From Thiotrichales bacterium (GTDB lineage Bacteria; Pseudomonadota; Gammaproteobacteria; Francisellales; CACEW01), in assembly GCA_023266165.1 (NCBI GenBank), contig JAHFRR010000095.1, forward strand, positions 1-5,486: DNA of 5,486 nt. Direction: 5' to 3'. Below the pieces are notes generated by a model. It ran no database searches, was not told the origin of the DNA, and saw nothing but the letters and a program-made list of their open reading frames with translations. Shown in pieces: positions 1 through 5,486 of this stretch. Both the position numbers and the translations under genes were made by a program. Positions within the stretch are counted from its first letter, which is position 1. The number at the start of each line of letters is the position of its first letter.

Positions 1-1280
1 AGCTGTTGGATCAACTGTGCCAAACGCCTGGCAGGGTATTGGCTTAAAGGCGGCGCGGCCATATAGTCTAAACCTGAGGTTGGATTGCCTTGCCAGGCGA
101 TGCCCACGATGCGCGTATAGTTGAGATAGTCTTTGCCATCAAACCCAGCCGCTTGATTGAGATTGTGCTCCATCGATAATAACCAGCCATGCGCGCCGTG
201 ACCTTTAAAGCCTGGCAGGAACTGGCCGAACTCAACGTTATAGCCATGAATAAAGAAGGTGATGTTGTTTCCCATTTTTTGGAAATAACGCATCCAATCT
301 TGATCCAACGCGGGATCTGATGTGGGGTGCTTTTGTGAGTGGGGATCTTGTGTGAAATAGGGCTGCAAAGCTTGATATACCTCGGCCTCTTCCCCCAAGA
401 GCGAGAGCGCGCCATCTTGGCGAAAGTTCAAAAGCTTGGCAGGAGGTAGCAGCGTGATCGGGAGGGTATAATGCCGATTCCCCTTCGCATCAACATGAGG
501 CGTTGAGTGTTGCCAGTGTGAGGGGGTGAGTATGAGGGTGTTGGCGGTGAGCGCAATCGCCTGATGATTCACTGCGATCACCCCAATATCTTGACCTGCA
601 AAGCCTTTGCTGGCCAGGGTGATTTGGATTGTCTGAGTCTTTTGAGCATCAAAATCCAGCGTGCCCGATTGCTGGTGCATGTGTAAAATGGTTTGAGGGT
701 GATGATCCCTCTGAACCGTAATACTCACGTTTTTGAGCAAACTCTGAAATGCTGAATGAGCGTCTCCTGGTTGTTGAGTTTGATCGCAGAGAACCAGGGT
801 GAGCGTATCTGATTTTTCAGGGGTCACATGCTCTGAAACCATCACTGTATCAGCGTTGTCTGGTGGCAGATCCCCCACATACAGCTGCCCTGGATCAACA
901 CCTGGATAGGCGCCATGCTGTTGACCCGGTGGGGTATAAAACTGGATTTCATACGGTGGACTCCAGCGCAGATGGATTGGCGCGACGTTTTTGAACACCA
1001 AGACATCCCATGTTGTGGATACATAGCGTCGTCGATAAGCCAGTTTGGGCAAGTGATACAGCAAATCCAGACCTTGATACAGATCCATTTCTTGATCCAT
1101 ATGATCATACAGCACGATGCAATCGTCCAAATCGTCGCGATGCCAGTCGTGATAGGTGTGCGCAGGCTGTTGGGTTATCAGTTGGTAAATGCCTGGAACC
1201 AGGATGCGCCGACGAATAGCTTCCCACGGCATCGCGCCGACCAACTCAGGGGTGTCTTGTGCTGTTAGTGTGTGCGCCAT
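1..1280 (-). CDS. Partial alpha/beta-hydrolase-like protein with unassigned N-terminal region (C-terminus off the left edge)
   Basis: Reading the minus strand from the ATG at 1280-1278 gives 426 uninterrupted codons to the window edge with no stop, so the gene is cut off at its 3' end. An in-frame TGA at 1310-1308 and no earlier ATG fix this start; a weak Shine-Dalgarno-like GATAGG lies just upstream. No signal peptide or membrane segment is visible. Residues 1 to about 335 are an unrecognised region with many short beta-strand-like stretches (for example 93-115, 158-165, 215-255, 268-285). Residues 340-349 read ITFFIHGYNV, the strand-plus-HGYN signature that forms the oxyanion-hole region of alpha/beta hydrolases resembling the DUF900 group. 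Residues 389-398 (TRIVGIAWQG) fit the following strand. The nucleophile-elbow serine and the remaining catalytic residues would lie beyond the window, so activity cannot be judged. Substrate is unknown. A lipase or esterase, possibly a secreted effector, is conceivable but unproven. Confidence 0.8.
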   Translation of the reverse strand, partial: MAHTLTAQDTPELVGAMPWEAIRRRILVPGIYQLITQQPAHTYHDWHRDDLDDCIVLYDHMDQEMDLYQGLDLLYHLPKLAYRRRYVSTTWDVLVFKNVAPIHLRWSPPYEIQFYTPPGQQHGAYPGVDPGQLYVGDLPPDNADTVMVSEHVTPEKSDTLTLVLCDQTQQPGDAHSAFQSLLKNVSITVQRDHHPQTILHMHQQSGTLDFDAQKTQTIQITLASKGFAGQDIGVIAVNHQAIALTANTLILTPSHWQHSTPHVDAKGNRHYTLPITLLPPAKLLNFRQDGALSLLGEEAEVYQALQPYFTQDPHSQKHPTSDPALDQDWMRYFQKMGNNITFFIHGYNVEFGQFLPGFKGHGAHGWLLSMEHNLNQAAGFDGKDYLNYTRIVGIAWQGNPTSGLDYMAAPPLSQYPARRLAQLIQQ

Positions 1281-1311
1281 GCGACCTATCTCTGAGTGAT
1301 AAACAGATCAA

Positions 1312-1340
1312 AGCATAAAATAAAATCAAAATAGAAACAA
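1312..1340 (-). promoter_or_regulatory. Possible sigma70-type promoter for the hydrolase gene
   Basis: On the minus strand the AT-rich gap contains TTGTTT (1340-1335) and TATGCT (1317-1312) separated by exactly 17 bases. The -10 matches TATAAT at four of six positions, the -35 matches TTGACA at only three. It would start transcription about 25 bases upstream of the ATG at 1280. AT-rich sequence produces such matches by chance, so this is a tentative call supported mainly by position and spacing. Confidence 0.35.
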
Positions 1341-1391
1341 GGGGAGTGGGTGAAATTTTTTGCAATTTTGGTAGGCCTCAACCCCCAGGGT

Positions 1392-1420
1392 CTTGAGTCC
1401 AAGGGGATCTTGGAGTAAGG
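1392..1420 (+). promoter_or_regulatory. Imperfect hairpin in the leader of the 91-residue gene
   Basis: TCCAAG (1398-1403) and CTTGGA (1409-1414) form a perfect 6-bp stem around a 5-base loop. The pairing continues outward imperfectly (1392-1396 with 1416-1420, with two mismatches and a G-T pair). An alternative, mutually exclusive stem pairs CTTG (1392-1395) with CAAG (1400-1403). It is not followed by a T run on either strand, so it does not look like an intrinsic terminator. Function, if any, is unknown. Confidence 0.3.
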
Positions 1421-1454
1421 TAGTGTCAAGTCGAGAGAGGATGCGAGGTAGGTC

Positions 1455-1730
1455 ATGAATACGCTTCAATTGCTGGCAGCCAAGGTGGCAGAGCTTAAGC
1501 AGCTGATTGATCAGGTCCAAGATCCCTCTTTGCAGCAAGCGTTGCAGGTGCCGACAGAGCGGCTTTTGAAAACTATTTTTGACCATTGCATTCATGATTT
1601 ACAGCACCAGGTGTTGGAACAGCGGGTGATGGCAGCGAAAGTCAAGTTCCCTTCTCTCTCGAAACAATCGGTGCCAAGCCTTGCAGATTCTGCAATTCGT
1701 CATAAAAACCAAGAGGGTTCTGTGTTTTGA
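1455..1730 (+). CDS. Hypothetical 91-residue helical protein translationally coupled to tsaE
   Basis: I do not recognise this protein. The ATG at 1455 is the first possible start because an in-frame TAG sits at 1449-1451, and GAGGT at 1445-1449 is a good ribosome binding site five bases upstream. Residues 1 to about 60 are rich in Leu, Gln, Glu and Lys with hydrophobic residues at helical spacing (LLAAKVAELKQLIDQV at 6-21), which suggests one or two amphipathic helices or a coiled coil. The last 30 residues are polar and look less ordered. There is no signal peptide, no membrane segment and a single cysteine (45). Its TGA stop (1728-1730) overlaps the TTG start of tsaE (1727-1729), a layout typical of genes translated together. 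The ribosome site, the coupling and the absence of a competing gene support a real gene; the function is open. Confidence 0.72.
   Translation: MNTLQLLAAKVAELKQLIDQVQDPSLQQALQVPTERLLKTIFDHCIHDLQHQVLEQRVMAAKVKFPSLSKQSVPSLADSAIRHKNQEGSVF
1712..1717 (+). promoter_or_regulatory. Ribosome binding site that supports the TTG start of tsaE
   Basis: AGAGGG lies inside the end of the 91-residue gene, nine bases before the TTG at 1727. It decides the start: no in-frame ATG or GTG exists near the expected N-terminus, and starting later would remove the conserved beginning of TsaE. Confidence 0.6.
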
Positions 1731-2176
1731 AGTGCTATCGATTTCAAGAAGACCATGCTTTGGTAGGCTTCGCCCATCAGATCGCACGTAGTCTCAAACC
1801 GGGGGATCGATTGTATTTAACAGGGGATCTGGGTGCGGGGAAGACCACCTTGGTACGCCATATACTACAAGCCTTAGGGGTGACTGGAAACATTAAAAGC
1901 CCGACCTATACGTTGGCAGAGAGTTATGAGGTGACAGGGGATCAGGGGGGCTTATGGACGTTGCATCATTTTGATTTATATCGGCTGACAGACCCTGAGG
2001 CGTTATATTTTCTGGGTCTCGACAATTATTTTACCCCAGAGACGCTCTGTCTGATTGAGTGGCCTGAGAAGGGTTTGGGGGTATTGCCCCGTGCGACGAA
2101 GGAGATCGTGATCCGTCCTGATCTTGAGGGAAGAGCTTATCAGGTTTTGAAAGCAGATGGATTTGATCTGATTTGA
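1727..2176 (+). CDS. tsaE: TsaE, ATPase of the tRNA t6A37 modification complex
   Basis: TsaE (formerly YjeE) is the small cytoplasmic P-loop ATPase that, with TsaB and TsaD, drives transfer of the threonylcarbamoyl group to A37 of ANN-decoding tRNAs. The 149-residue product has the usual length. Visible family landmarks are the Walker A loop GDLGAGKTT (33-41), KSPTYTLAESY (57-67), HFDLYRL (81-87) and IEWPEKG (110-116). The Asp in the HFDLYRL motif and the Glu of IEWPEKG correspond to residues known to be important in the family. Translation most likely begins at TTG 1727, overlapping the preceding stop by 4 bases (TTGA), with AGAGGG upstream. In many gammaproteobacteria tsaE sits near nnr, amiC and mutL. 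Here none of these is next to it; zipA-ligA follow instead. The frame is intact, and the identification is secure. Confidence 0.96.
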   Translation: MKCYRFQEDHALVGFAHQIARSLKPGDRLYLTGDLGAGKTTLVRHILQALGVTGNIKSPTYTLAESYEVTGDQGGLWTLHHFDLYRLTDPEALYFLGLDNYFTPETLCLIEWPEKGLGVLPRATKEIVIRPDLEGRAYQVLKADGFDLI

Positions 2177-2189
2177 CTTGATTTGAGCT
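2160..2189 (+). repeat. Three tandem 10-bp repeats across the tsaE stop codon
   Basis: Three head-to-tail units share GATTTGA followed by a variable three-base tail: GATTTGATCT (2160-2169), GATTTGACTT (2170-2179) and GATTTGAGCT (2180-2189). A degenerate GATGTG follows. The tsaE TGA (2174-2176) is inside the second unit. The period is close to one DNA helical turn. It may be a slippage product or a short protein-binding array. Confidence 0.6.
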
Positions 2190-2207
2190 GATGTGTGTAG
2201 AAAATCT

Positions 2208-2235
2208 TTGACAATCTGCTAGAATGCCCCAGAAT
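2208..2235 (+). promoter_or_regulatory. Likely sigma70-type promoter for zipA-ligA
   Basis: A perfect consensus -35 TTGACA (2208-2213) is followed after 16 bases by CAGAAT (2230-2235), a four-of-six match to TATAAT. Transcription would start near 2242, about 20 bases before the zipA ATG. The -10 overlaps the left arm of an inverted repeat (2223-2232). The better -10 look-alike TAGAAT (2220-2225) is too close to the TTGACA to pair with it. Confidence 0.45.
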
Positions 2236-2261
2236 GAGCATGAAGTGAGGGCTGGGGCATT
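2223..2261. repeat. Perfect 10-bp inverted repeat ending at the zipA start codon
   Basis: AATGCCCCAG (2223-2232) and CTGGGGCATT (2252-2261) are exact reverse complements separated by 19 bases. The right arm ends on the base before the zipA ATG (2262). The loop holds GAGGG (2247-2251), a plausible zipA ribosome site ten bases from the ATG, while the left arm overlaps the predicted -10. In RNA that reads through from tsaE it would fold into a hairpin next to the start codon; in DNA it could be an operator. No proper T tract follows, so an intrinsic terminator is less likely. Confidence 0.7.
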
Positions 2262-3350
2262 ATGATTTGGATTGTCATTGCGATATTGGTATTGGCAGCG
2301 CTGGTGGTGGGGTTTTACCCGCTGCTTCAACGCATGCAGGCAGGCAAGCGTTCCGGCGCGCATCCAGAATCCAGGGGGACTCCAGAGGCCCAAAATTTTG
2401 GTGAGGGTTTTCAAGGGGCTGATCATGATCACAAAGAGCCTTCTTTGATTGCCACGCTCCCCCCGCAGGACCTTGCAGAATCTGATGTTGAGGAAGATGC
2501 GCATGAGCATAAACATGAACAGGAGCGCGAGCATCAACTGGCTGGTTTAATTCGGGAGCAGGCTTTGAAGGCTGCGAAGGATGCTGCGCGAGCCCCGCTT
2601 GAGATGCCTCGTGTCGATGAGGATCAACACTGGAAAGCCTTAGTGCAAGAGTCTTATCAAAAGCGCACTCAGCCTCCCGTGATTTCTGTGCCCCTAAAAG
2701 AGCCTGAGTCTGTTGGTACCCTGATGCCTGCACAAGAACCTCCTGTGGCCAAAGAACCTGTGATCAAAGAGCCTGTGAGTGAGCTGGCCTCAGTGCCGTT
2801 GATGGCTTTGGAGCCTTTGGAGATCTCCACACAGATGCCTGTGCAGGAAGAGCGAGCGGCACTTTCCAAGCATGTTCGCATTCCTGAATCCAGCATGACG
2901 TGGTCTAAAGTCAACAGCCAAGATGAGGATCGCTCGATTTTGTCGTTGTATGTGATGGCCGCGCGCTCGAAAACCTATTCGGGAGATATTCTCGCAGGGC
3001 TTTTGAAGCAGGTGGGTTTGCAGCTCAATAGTCAAAATATTTTTGAGTATCGAGAAGATGCGTTGGAGTCTTCTCCCTTGTTCTATGCCGCTTCCGCGAT
3101 GAAGCCTGGCGTGTTTGATCTCAAGCGCTTGGAAGAGATGAAAACCCAAGGCGTGGCGCTCTTTATGGATTGTTCAAAATTGACGGCGCCCAAAAAGGCA
3201 TTTTTAAAGATGCTAGAGATCGCCCATGTGATGGCAGGCCAATTGAAAGCAGATATTCTCGATGGTCGCCGTGAACGCTTGACAGAGTCAGGGATTGCTG
3301 AATATCTTGCGACGTTGAAGGCGATTGAAGTATCGCGTCATTACGAGTAA
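2262..3350 (+). CDS. zipA: ZipA, membrane anchor of the FtsZ ring
   Basis: ZipA tethers FtsZ filaments to the inner membrane at the division site. The 362-residue product shows the family architecture. Residues 1-20 are one hydrophobic N-terminal membrane helix with almost nothing before it. Residues 22-135 are a charged region, including an acidic and His-rich patch (53-92). Residues 136-215 form a Pro/Glu/Val-rich flexible linker with repeated KEP units. Residues 225-358 are the globular FtsZ-binding domain, with the family motif MKPGVFD (280-286) and the central strand GVALFMD (297-303). The E. coli protein is slightly shorter (328), the difference lying in the linker. The ATG at 2262 places the membrane helix at the very N-terminus, as expected; GAGGG lies ten bases upstream. 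ligA follows after 9 bp, the conserved gammaproteobacterial pairing. The C-terminal domain gives the identification, because the linker is not conserved. Confidence 0.93.
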   Translation: MIWIVIAILVLAALVVGFYPLLQRMQAGKRSGAHPESRGTPEAQNFGEGFQGADHDHKEPSLIATLPPQDLAESDVEEDAHEHKHEQEREHQLAGLIREQALKAAKDAARAPLEMPRVDEDQHWKALVQESYQKRTQPPVISVPLKEPESVGTLMPAQEPPVAKEPVIKEPVSELASVPLMALEPLEISTQMPVQEERAALSKHVRIPESSMTWSKVNSQDEDRSILSLYVMAARSKTYSGDILAGLLKQVGLQLNSQNIFEYREDALESSPLFYAASAMKPGVFDLKRLEEMKTQGVALFMDCSKLTAPKKAFLKMLEIAHVMAGQLKADILDGRRERLTESGIAEYLATLKAIEVSRHYE

Positions 3351-3359
3351 TCATGGGTT

Positions 3360-5381
3360 ATGCGTGAGAAAGCTTCCAGAGACCTTGCTTATTACCAATC
3401 CCTACACGCTCAGGTTGAGCGTTACAATCAGGCGTATCATCAAGACGATGCCCCTGTGGTGTCGGATTTTGTCTATGATGCGCTGTTCTCTGAGTTACAA
3501 GAACTCGAACGCCTGCATCCAGACTGGCGCCAAGGGTCGTCTATCACGGATCAGGTGGGAGCGCCCATCCGTGCAACGTTCTCCCCTATTTCCCATCACG
3601 TGCCCATGCTTTCTTTGGCCAATGGATTTTCAGAAAAAGACATAGAGCGCTTTTTAGAGCGCATGGCGCAGTTTTTAGGGGTCTCTGACCCTAACACCCT
3701 GGCTTTGATGGGAGAGCCTAAGCTAGATGGCCTGGCGTTGTCTTTACGCTATCAAAACGGCACATTGGTTGAAGCCGCCACACGGGGTGATGGCCAGGTG
3801 GGTGAAAACGTCACAGCGAATCTCTTAACCTTGCCCAATGTCCCTCAGCGTCTATCAGGGCACGCCTGGCCTGATTTTCTGGAGGTCAGAGGCGAGGTGA
3901 TCATGCCCAAAAAGGGGTTTGAGCAACTCAATCAAGCGTTGTCGGATGCCGGTCAGAAGGTGTTTGCCAATCCGCGCAATGCAGCGGCGGGGAGCCTACG
4001 CCAGCTCAATTCAGAGATTACCGCAATGCGACCCTTGAAGTTTTATGCCTATGGGGTAGGGGCGAGTGAGGGTCTGGATTTTAAAACTCATCGCGAATTA
4101 CTGGAGAGGCTGGAGCACTTTGGATTTGAGCTGACAGGGCTGCACGCCTTGGTGCATGGGCTGTCGGGGTGTCTTACCTTTTTTAAAAAAATCGGCGCAT
4201 TGCGTGAAACACTCCCGTTTGAGATTGATGGAGTGGTCTATAAGTTGAATCTTCTTGCAGATCAGGTAAGGTTAGGAGTGCTCTCCCGCACGCCGCGATG
4301 GGCGATTGCTCATAAATTTCCGGCTGAAGAAGCGGAGACGCTGCTTGAATCTGTTGAGTTTCAAGTGGGTCGCACGGGTACCATTACGCCTGTCGCCTGC
4401 TTAAAGCCTGTGTTGGTCGGAGGGGTATCTGTGCGTCATGCGACACTGCATAACCAGGATGAAATCGCTCGTAAGGGGGTGATGATTGGCGATGTGGTCA
4501 CCGTGCGTCGCGCGGGGGATGTGATCCCTGAGGTGTGCGCCGTCGTGGTAGAGAAACGGCCTCTTCAGGTGATGCCTATTGTTTTTCCCAAAACCTGCCC
4601 TTCTTGTGGCGCTGCTTTGATGATGCGGGAAGGCGAGGTAGCCATTCGCTGTCCGTCTGCCTGGTACTGTCACGCCCAGAAAATTGAACGCCTGTGGCAC
4701 TTTGCTTCGCGGGATGCTTTTCACATGGAAGGCATTGGGCGTAAGCAGATTGAGCAATGGGTTTCGTTAGGGTTATTGTCCAAACCTGCAGATTTTTTTA
4801 AATTGACAGTAGAGACTTTGATACCCTTGGATCGTATGGGAGCAAAGTCTGCCTCCAATGTGGTGAATAGCATCGCCTCGCGCAAAACGATCCCTCTTGC
4901 TAAAGGGTTATATGCGTTGGGAATTCGAGAGGTGGGTGTTGCAACCAGTGAGTCTCTGGCGCAGCACTTTGGGTCTTTGGAGGCTTTGATGTTGGCATCT
5001 TGTGAGGATCTCCAGGGGATTGAAGATGTCGGCCCTGTGGTGGCTCAACAAGTCAGTGCTTTCTTCCAAGATCCTGAGATGCAAGCTTTGATAGAAGACC
5101 TCTATTCTCAAGGGGTGCGCTGGAGGGTTCCTGAAAGAACAGCTGGGGATGTGCGTGTATTTGAAGGATTGCAGTTTGTTTTAACAGGAACGCTCACCGG
5201 CTTTTCACGGGAAGAAGCGAAAGCACGGATTCTCGAGCGCAGCGGGCGCGTGGGGCAGAGTGTTTCCAGCAAGACGAATGTCGTGGTCGCAGGGGAAGAT
5301 CCTGGCAGTAAACTCAATAAGGCAAAGGCTTTGGGGGTTTCGGTGTGGAGTGAAGCGGAGTTTCTAAAGGCGCTGGTTTAG
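3360..5381 (+). CDS. ligA: NAD-dependent DNA ligase LigA
   Basis: LigA seals nicks in duplex DNA during replication and repair, using NAD to form an enzyme-AMP intermediate. At 673 residues it is full length (E. coli 671). In order: the Ia domain that binds NMN (1 to about 70, with YNQAYHQDD and the Tyr/Asp pair at 39-40); the nucleotidyltransferase core with the adenylated Lys121 in KLDG (121-124), TRGDG (141-145), EVRGEV (175-180), EIDGVVYK (288-295) and AHKFPAEE (317-324); the OB fold (about 325-400, VGRTGTITPVA); a zinc finger of four cysteines 413, 416, 431 and 437 (CX2CX14CX5C); helix-hairpin-helix repeats (about 455-575); and a BRCT domain (about 597-673, LTGTLTGFSREEA). All key residues are present, so it should be active. 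Start ATG 3360 has only a weak ribosome site, consistent with coupling to zipA, whose stop is 9 bp upstream. The 3' end at 5379-5381 has no convincing terminator. Confidence 0.98.
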   Translation: MREKASRDLAYYQSLHAQVERYNQAYHQDDAPVVSDFVYDALFSELQELERLHPDWRQGSSITDQVGAPIRATFSPISHHVPMLSLANGFSEKDIERFLERMAQFLGVSDPNTLALMGEPKLDGLALSLRYQNGTLVEAATRGDGQVGENVTANLLTLPNVPQRLSGHAWPDFLEVRGEVIMPKKGFEQLNQALSDAGQKVFANPRNAAAGSLRQLNSEITAMRPLKFYAYGVGASEGLDFKTHRELLERLEHFGFELTGLHALVHGLSGCLTFFKKIGALRETLPFEIDGVVYKLNLLADQVRLGVLSRTPRWAIAHKFPAEEAETLLESVEFQVGRTGTITPVACLKPVLVGGVSVRHATLHNQDEIARKGVMIGDVVTVRRAGDVIPEVCAVVVEKRPLQVMPIVFPKTCPSCGAALMMREGEVAIRCPSAWYCHAQKIERLWHFASRDAFHMEGIGRKQIEQWVSLGLLSKPADFFKLTVETLIPLDRMGAKSASNVVNSIASRKTIPLAKGLYALGIREVGVATSESLAQHFGSLEALMLASCEDLQGIEDVGPVVAQQVSAFFQDPEMQALIEDLYSQGVRWRVPERTAGDVRVFEGLQFVLTGTLTGFSREEAKARILERSGRVGQSVSSKTNVVVAGEDPGSKLNKAKALGVSVWSEAEFLKALV

Positions 5382-5406
5382 CCCTGCGCGGGGATGACAA
5401 CCTATC

Positions 5407-5486
5407 TCACACATGCAACGTCAGTGGGTCGCCTTCATCGGTGATGGAGTTGGTGCTGCCAAAAGCCCCAAACATCAGGGTGCTGG
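5407..5486 (-). CDS. C-terminal end of a convergent gene entering from the right edge (unknown product)
   Basis: On the minus strand one frame is open from the right edge for 25 codons and closes at TGA (5409-5407). The end of the product reads GAFGSTNSITDEGDPLTLHV. The gene would converge on ligA with 25 bp between the stops, a common spacing. The other two minus frames stop sooner, and the competing plus-strand frame (ATG 5413, open to the edge) has no ribosome site. I do not recognise the family from so short a tail. Twenty-five open codons can arise by chance, so the call depends on position as much as on coding character. Confidence 0.45.
   Translation of the reverse strand, partial: STLMFGAFGSTNSITDEGDPLTLHV

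Noticed and set aside
68..415. Minus-strand open frame of 115 codons
   Set aside because: It is in a different frame from the long minus-strand hydrolase reading and its composition (Ser-, Ile-, Lys-rich without motifs) looks like an out-of-frame shadow.
915..1268. Plus-strand open frame of 117 codons
   Set aside because: It lies antisense to the continuous hydrolase frame, shows no recognisable motif, and has no good ribosome site. The minus-strand frame is open for 426 codons with a recognisable HGYN motif.
1393..1421. Plus-strand TTGAGT (1393-1398) with TAAGGT (1416-1421) as promoter of the 91-residue gene
   Set aside because: The 17-base spacing is right but the -10 matches at only three of six positions and the site coincides with the hairpin; too weak to list.
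1424..1429. Perfect TTGACA on the minus strand in the intergenic gap
   Set aside because: At 16-18 bases downstream there is only GC-rich sequence (around CCCCTT) with no -10 resemblance, so it is probably a chance match.
2031..2537. Minus-strand open frame of 168 codons across the tsaE-zipA junction
   Set aside because: It covers conserved coding sequence of tsaE and the zipA membrane helix and has no motif of its own. The hydrophobic start is not enough to support a gene antisense to two identified genes.
2275..2733. Minus-strand open frame of 152 codons antisense to zipA
   Set aside because: It mirrors the low-complexity zipA linker, whose codon bias naturally keeps the antisense frame open.
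5382..5394. Hairpin CCC-GGG just after the ligA stop as a terminator
   Set aside because: Only three base pairs form and no T run follows on either strand.

Overview
The window reads as a chromosomal segment from a gammaproteobacterium. The main evidence is a recognisable ZipA, an FtsZ anchor largely confined to that class, placed immediately upstream of an NAD-dependent DNA ligase (LigA). The zipA-ligA pair is a known gammaproteobacterial arrangement. I cannot name the genus from the sequence alone. Base composition looks moderate by eye and similar across the central genes, and I saw no insertion sequence, tRNA, rRNA or CRISPR array.

Layout. (1) Positions 1-1280, minus strand: the N-terminal 426 residues of a large protein whose C-terminus lies beyond the left edge. 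It has a long unrecognised N-terminal region followed by the start of an alpha/beta-hydrolase fold. (2) Positions 1281-1454: a divergent intergenic gap with an AT-rich stretch suited to a minus-strand promoter and a hairpin-forming leader on the plus side. (3) Positions 1455-5381, plus strand: four closely packed genes. These are an unknown 91-residue protein, tsaE (its TTG start overlaps the previous stop), zipA and ligA. (4) Positions 5407-5486, minus strand: probably the last 25 codons of a convergent gene entering from the right edge.

The three named plus-strand genes are housekeeping functions: tRNA t6A modification (TsaE), Z-ring anchoring (ZipA) and DNA nick sealing (LigA). The 91-residue gene and tsaE look translationally coupled. 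The tsaE-zipA gap (85 bp) holds a consensus -35 box and a perfect 10-bp inverted repeat ending exactly at the zipA start codon, so zipA-ligA probably has its own control point. zipA and ligA are 9 bp apart and in the same reading frame.

I found no clear new multi-gene system. The items most worth a second look are the zipA inverted repeat, the partial hydrolase with its unassigned N-terminal region, and the small gene coupled to tsaE.
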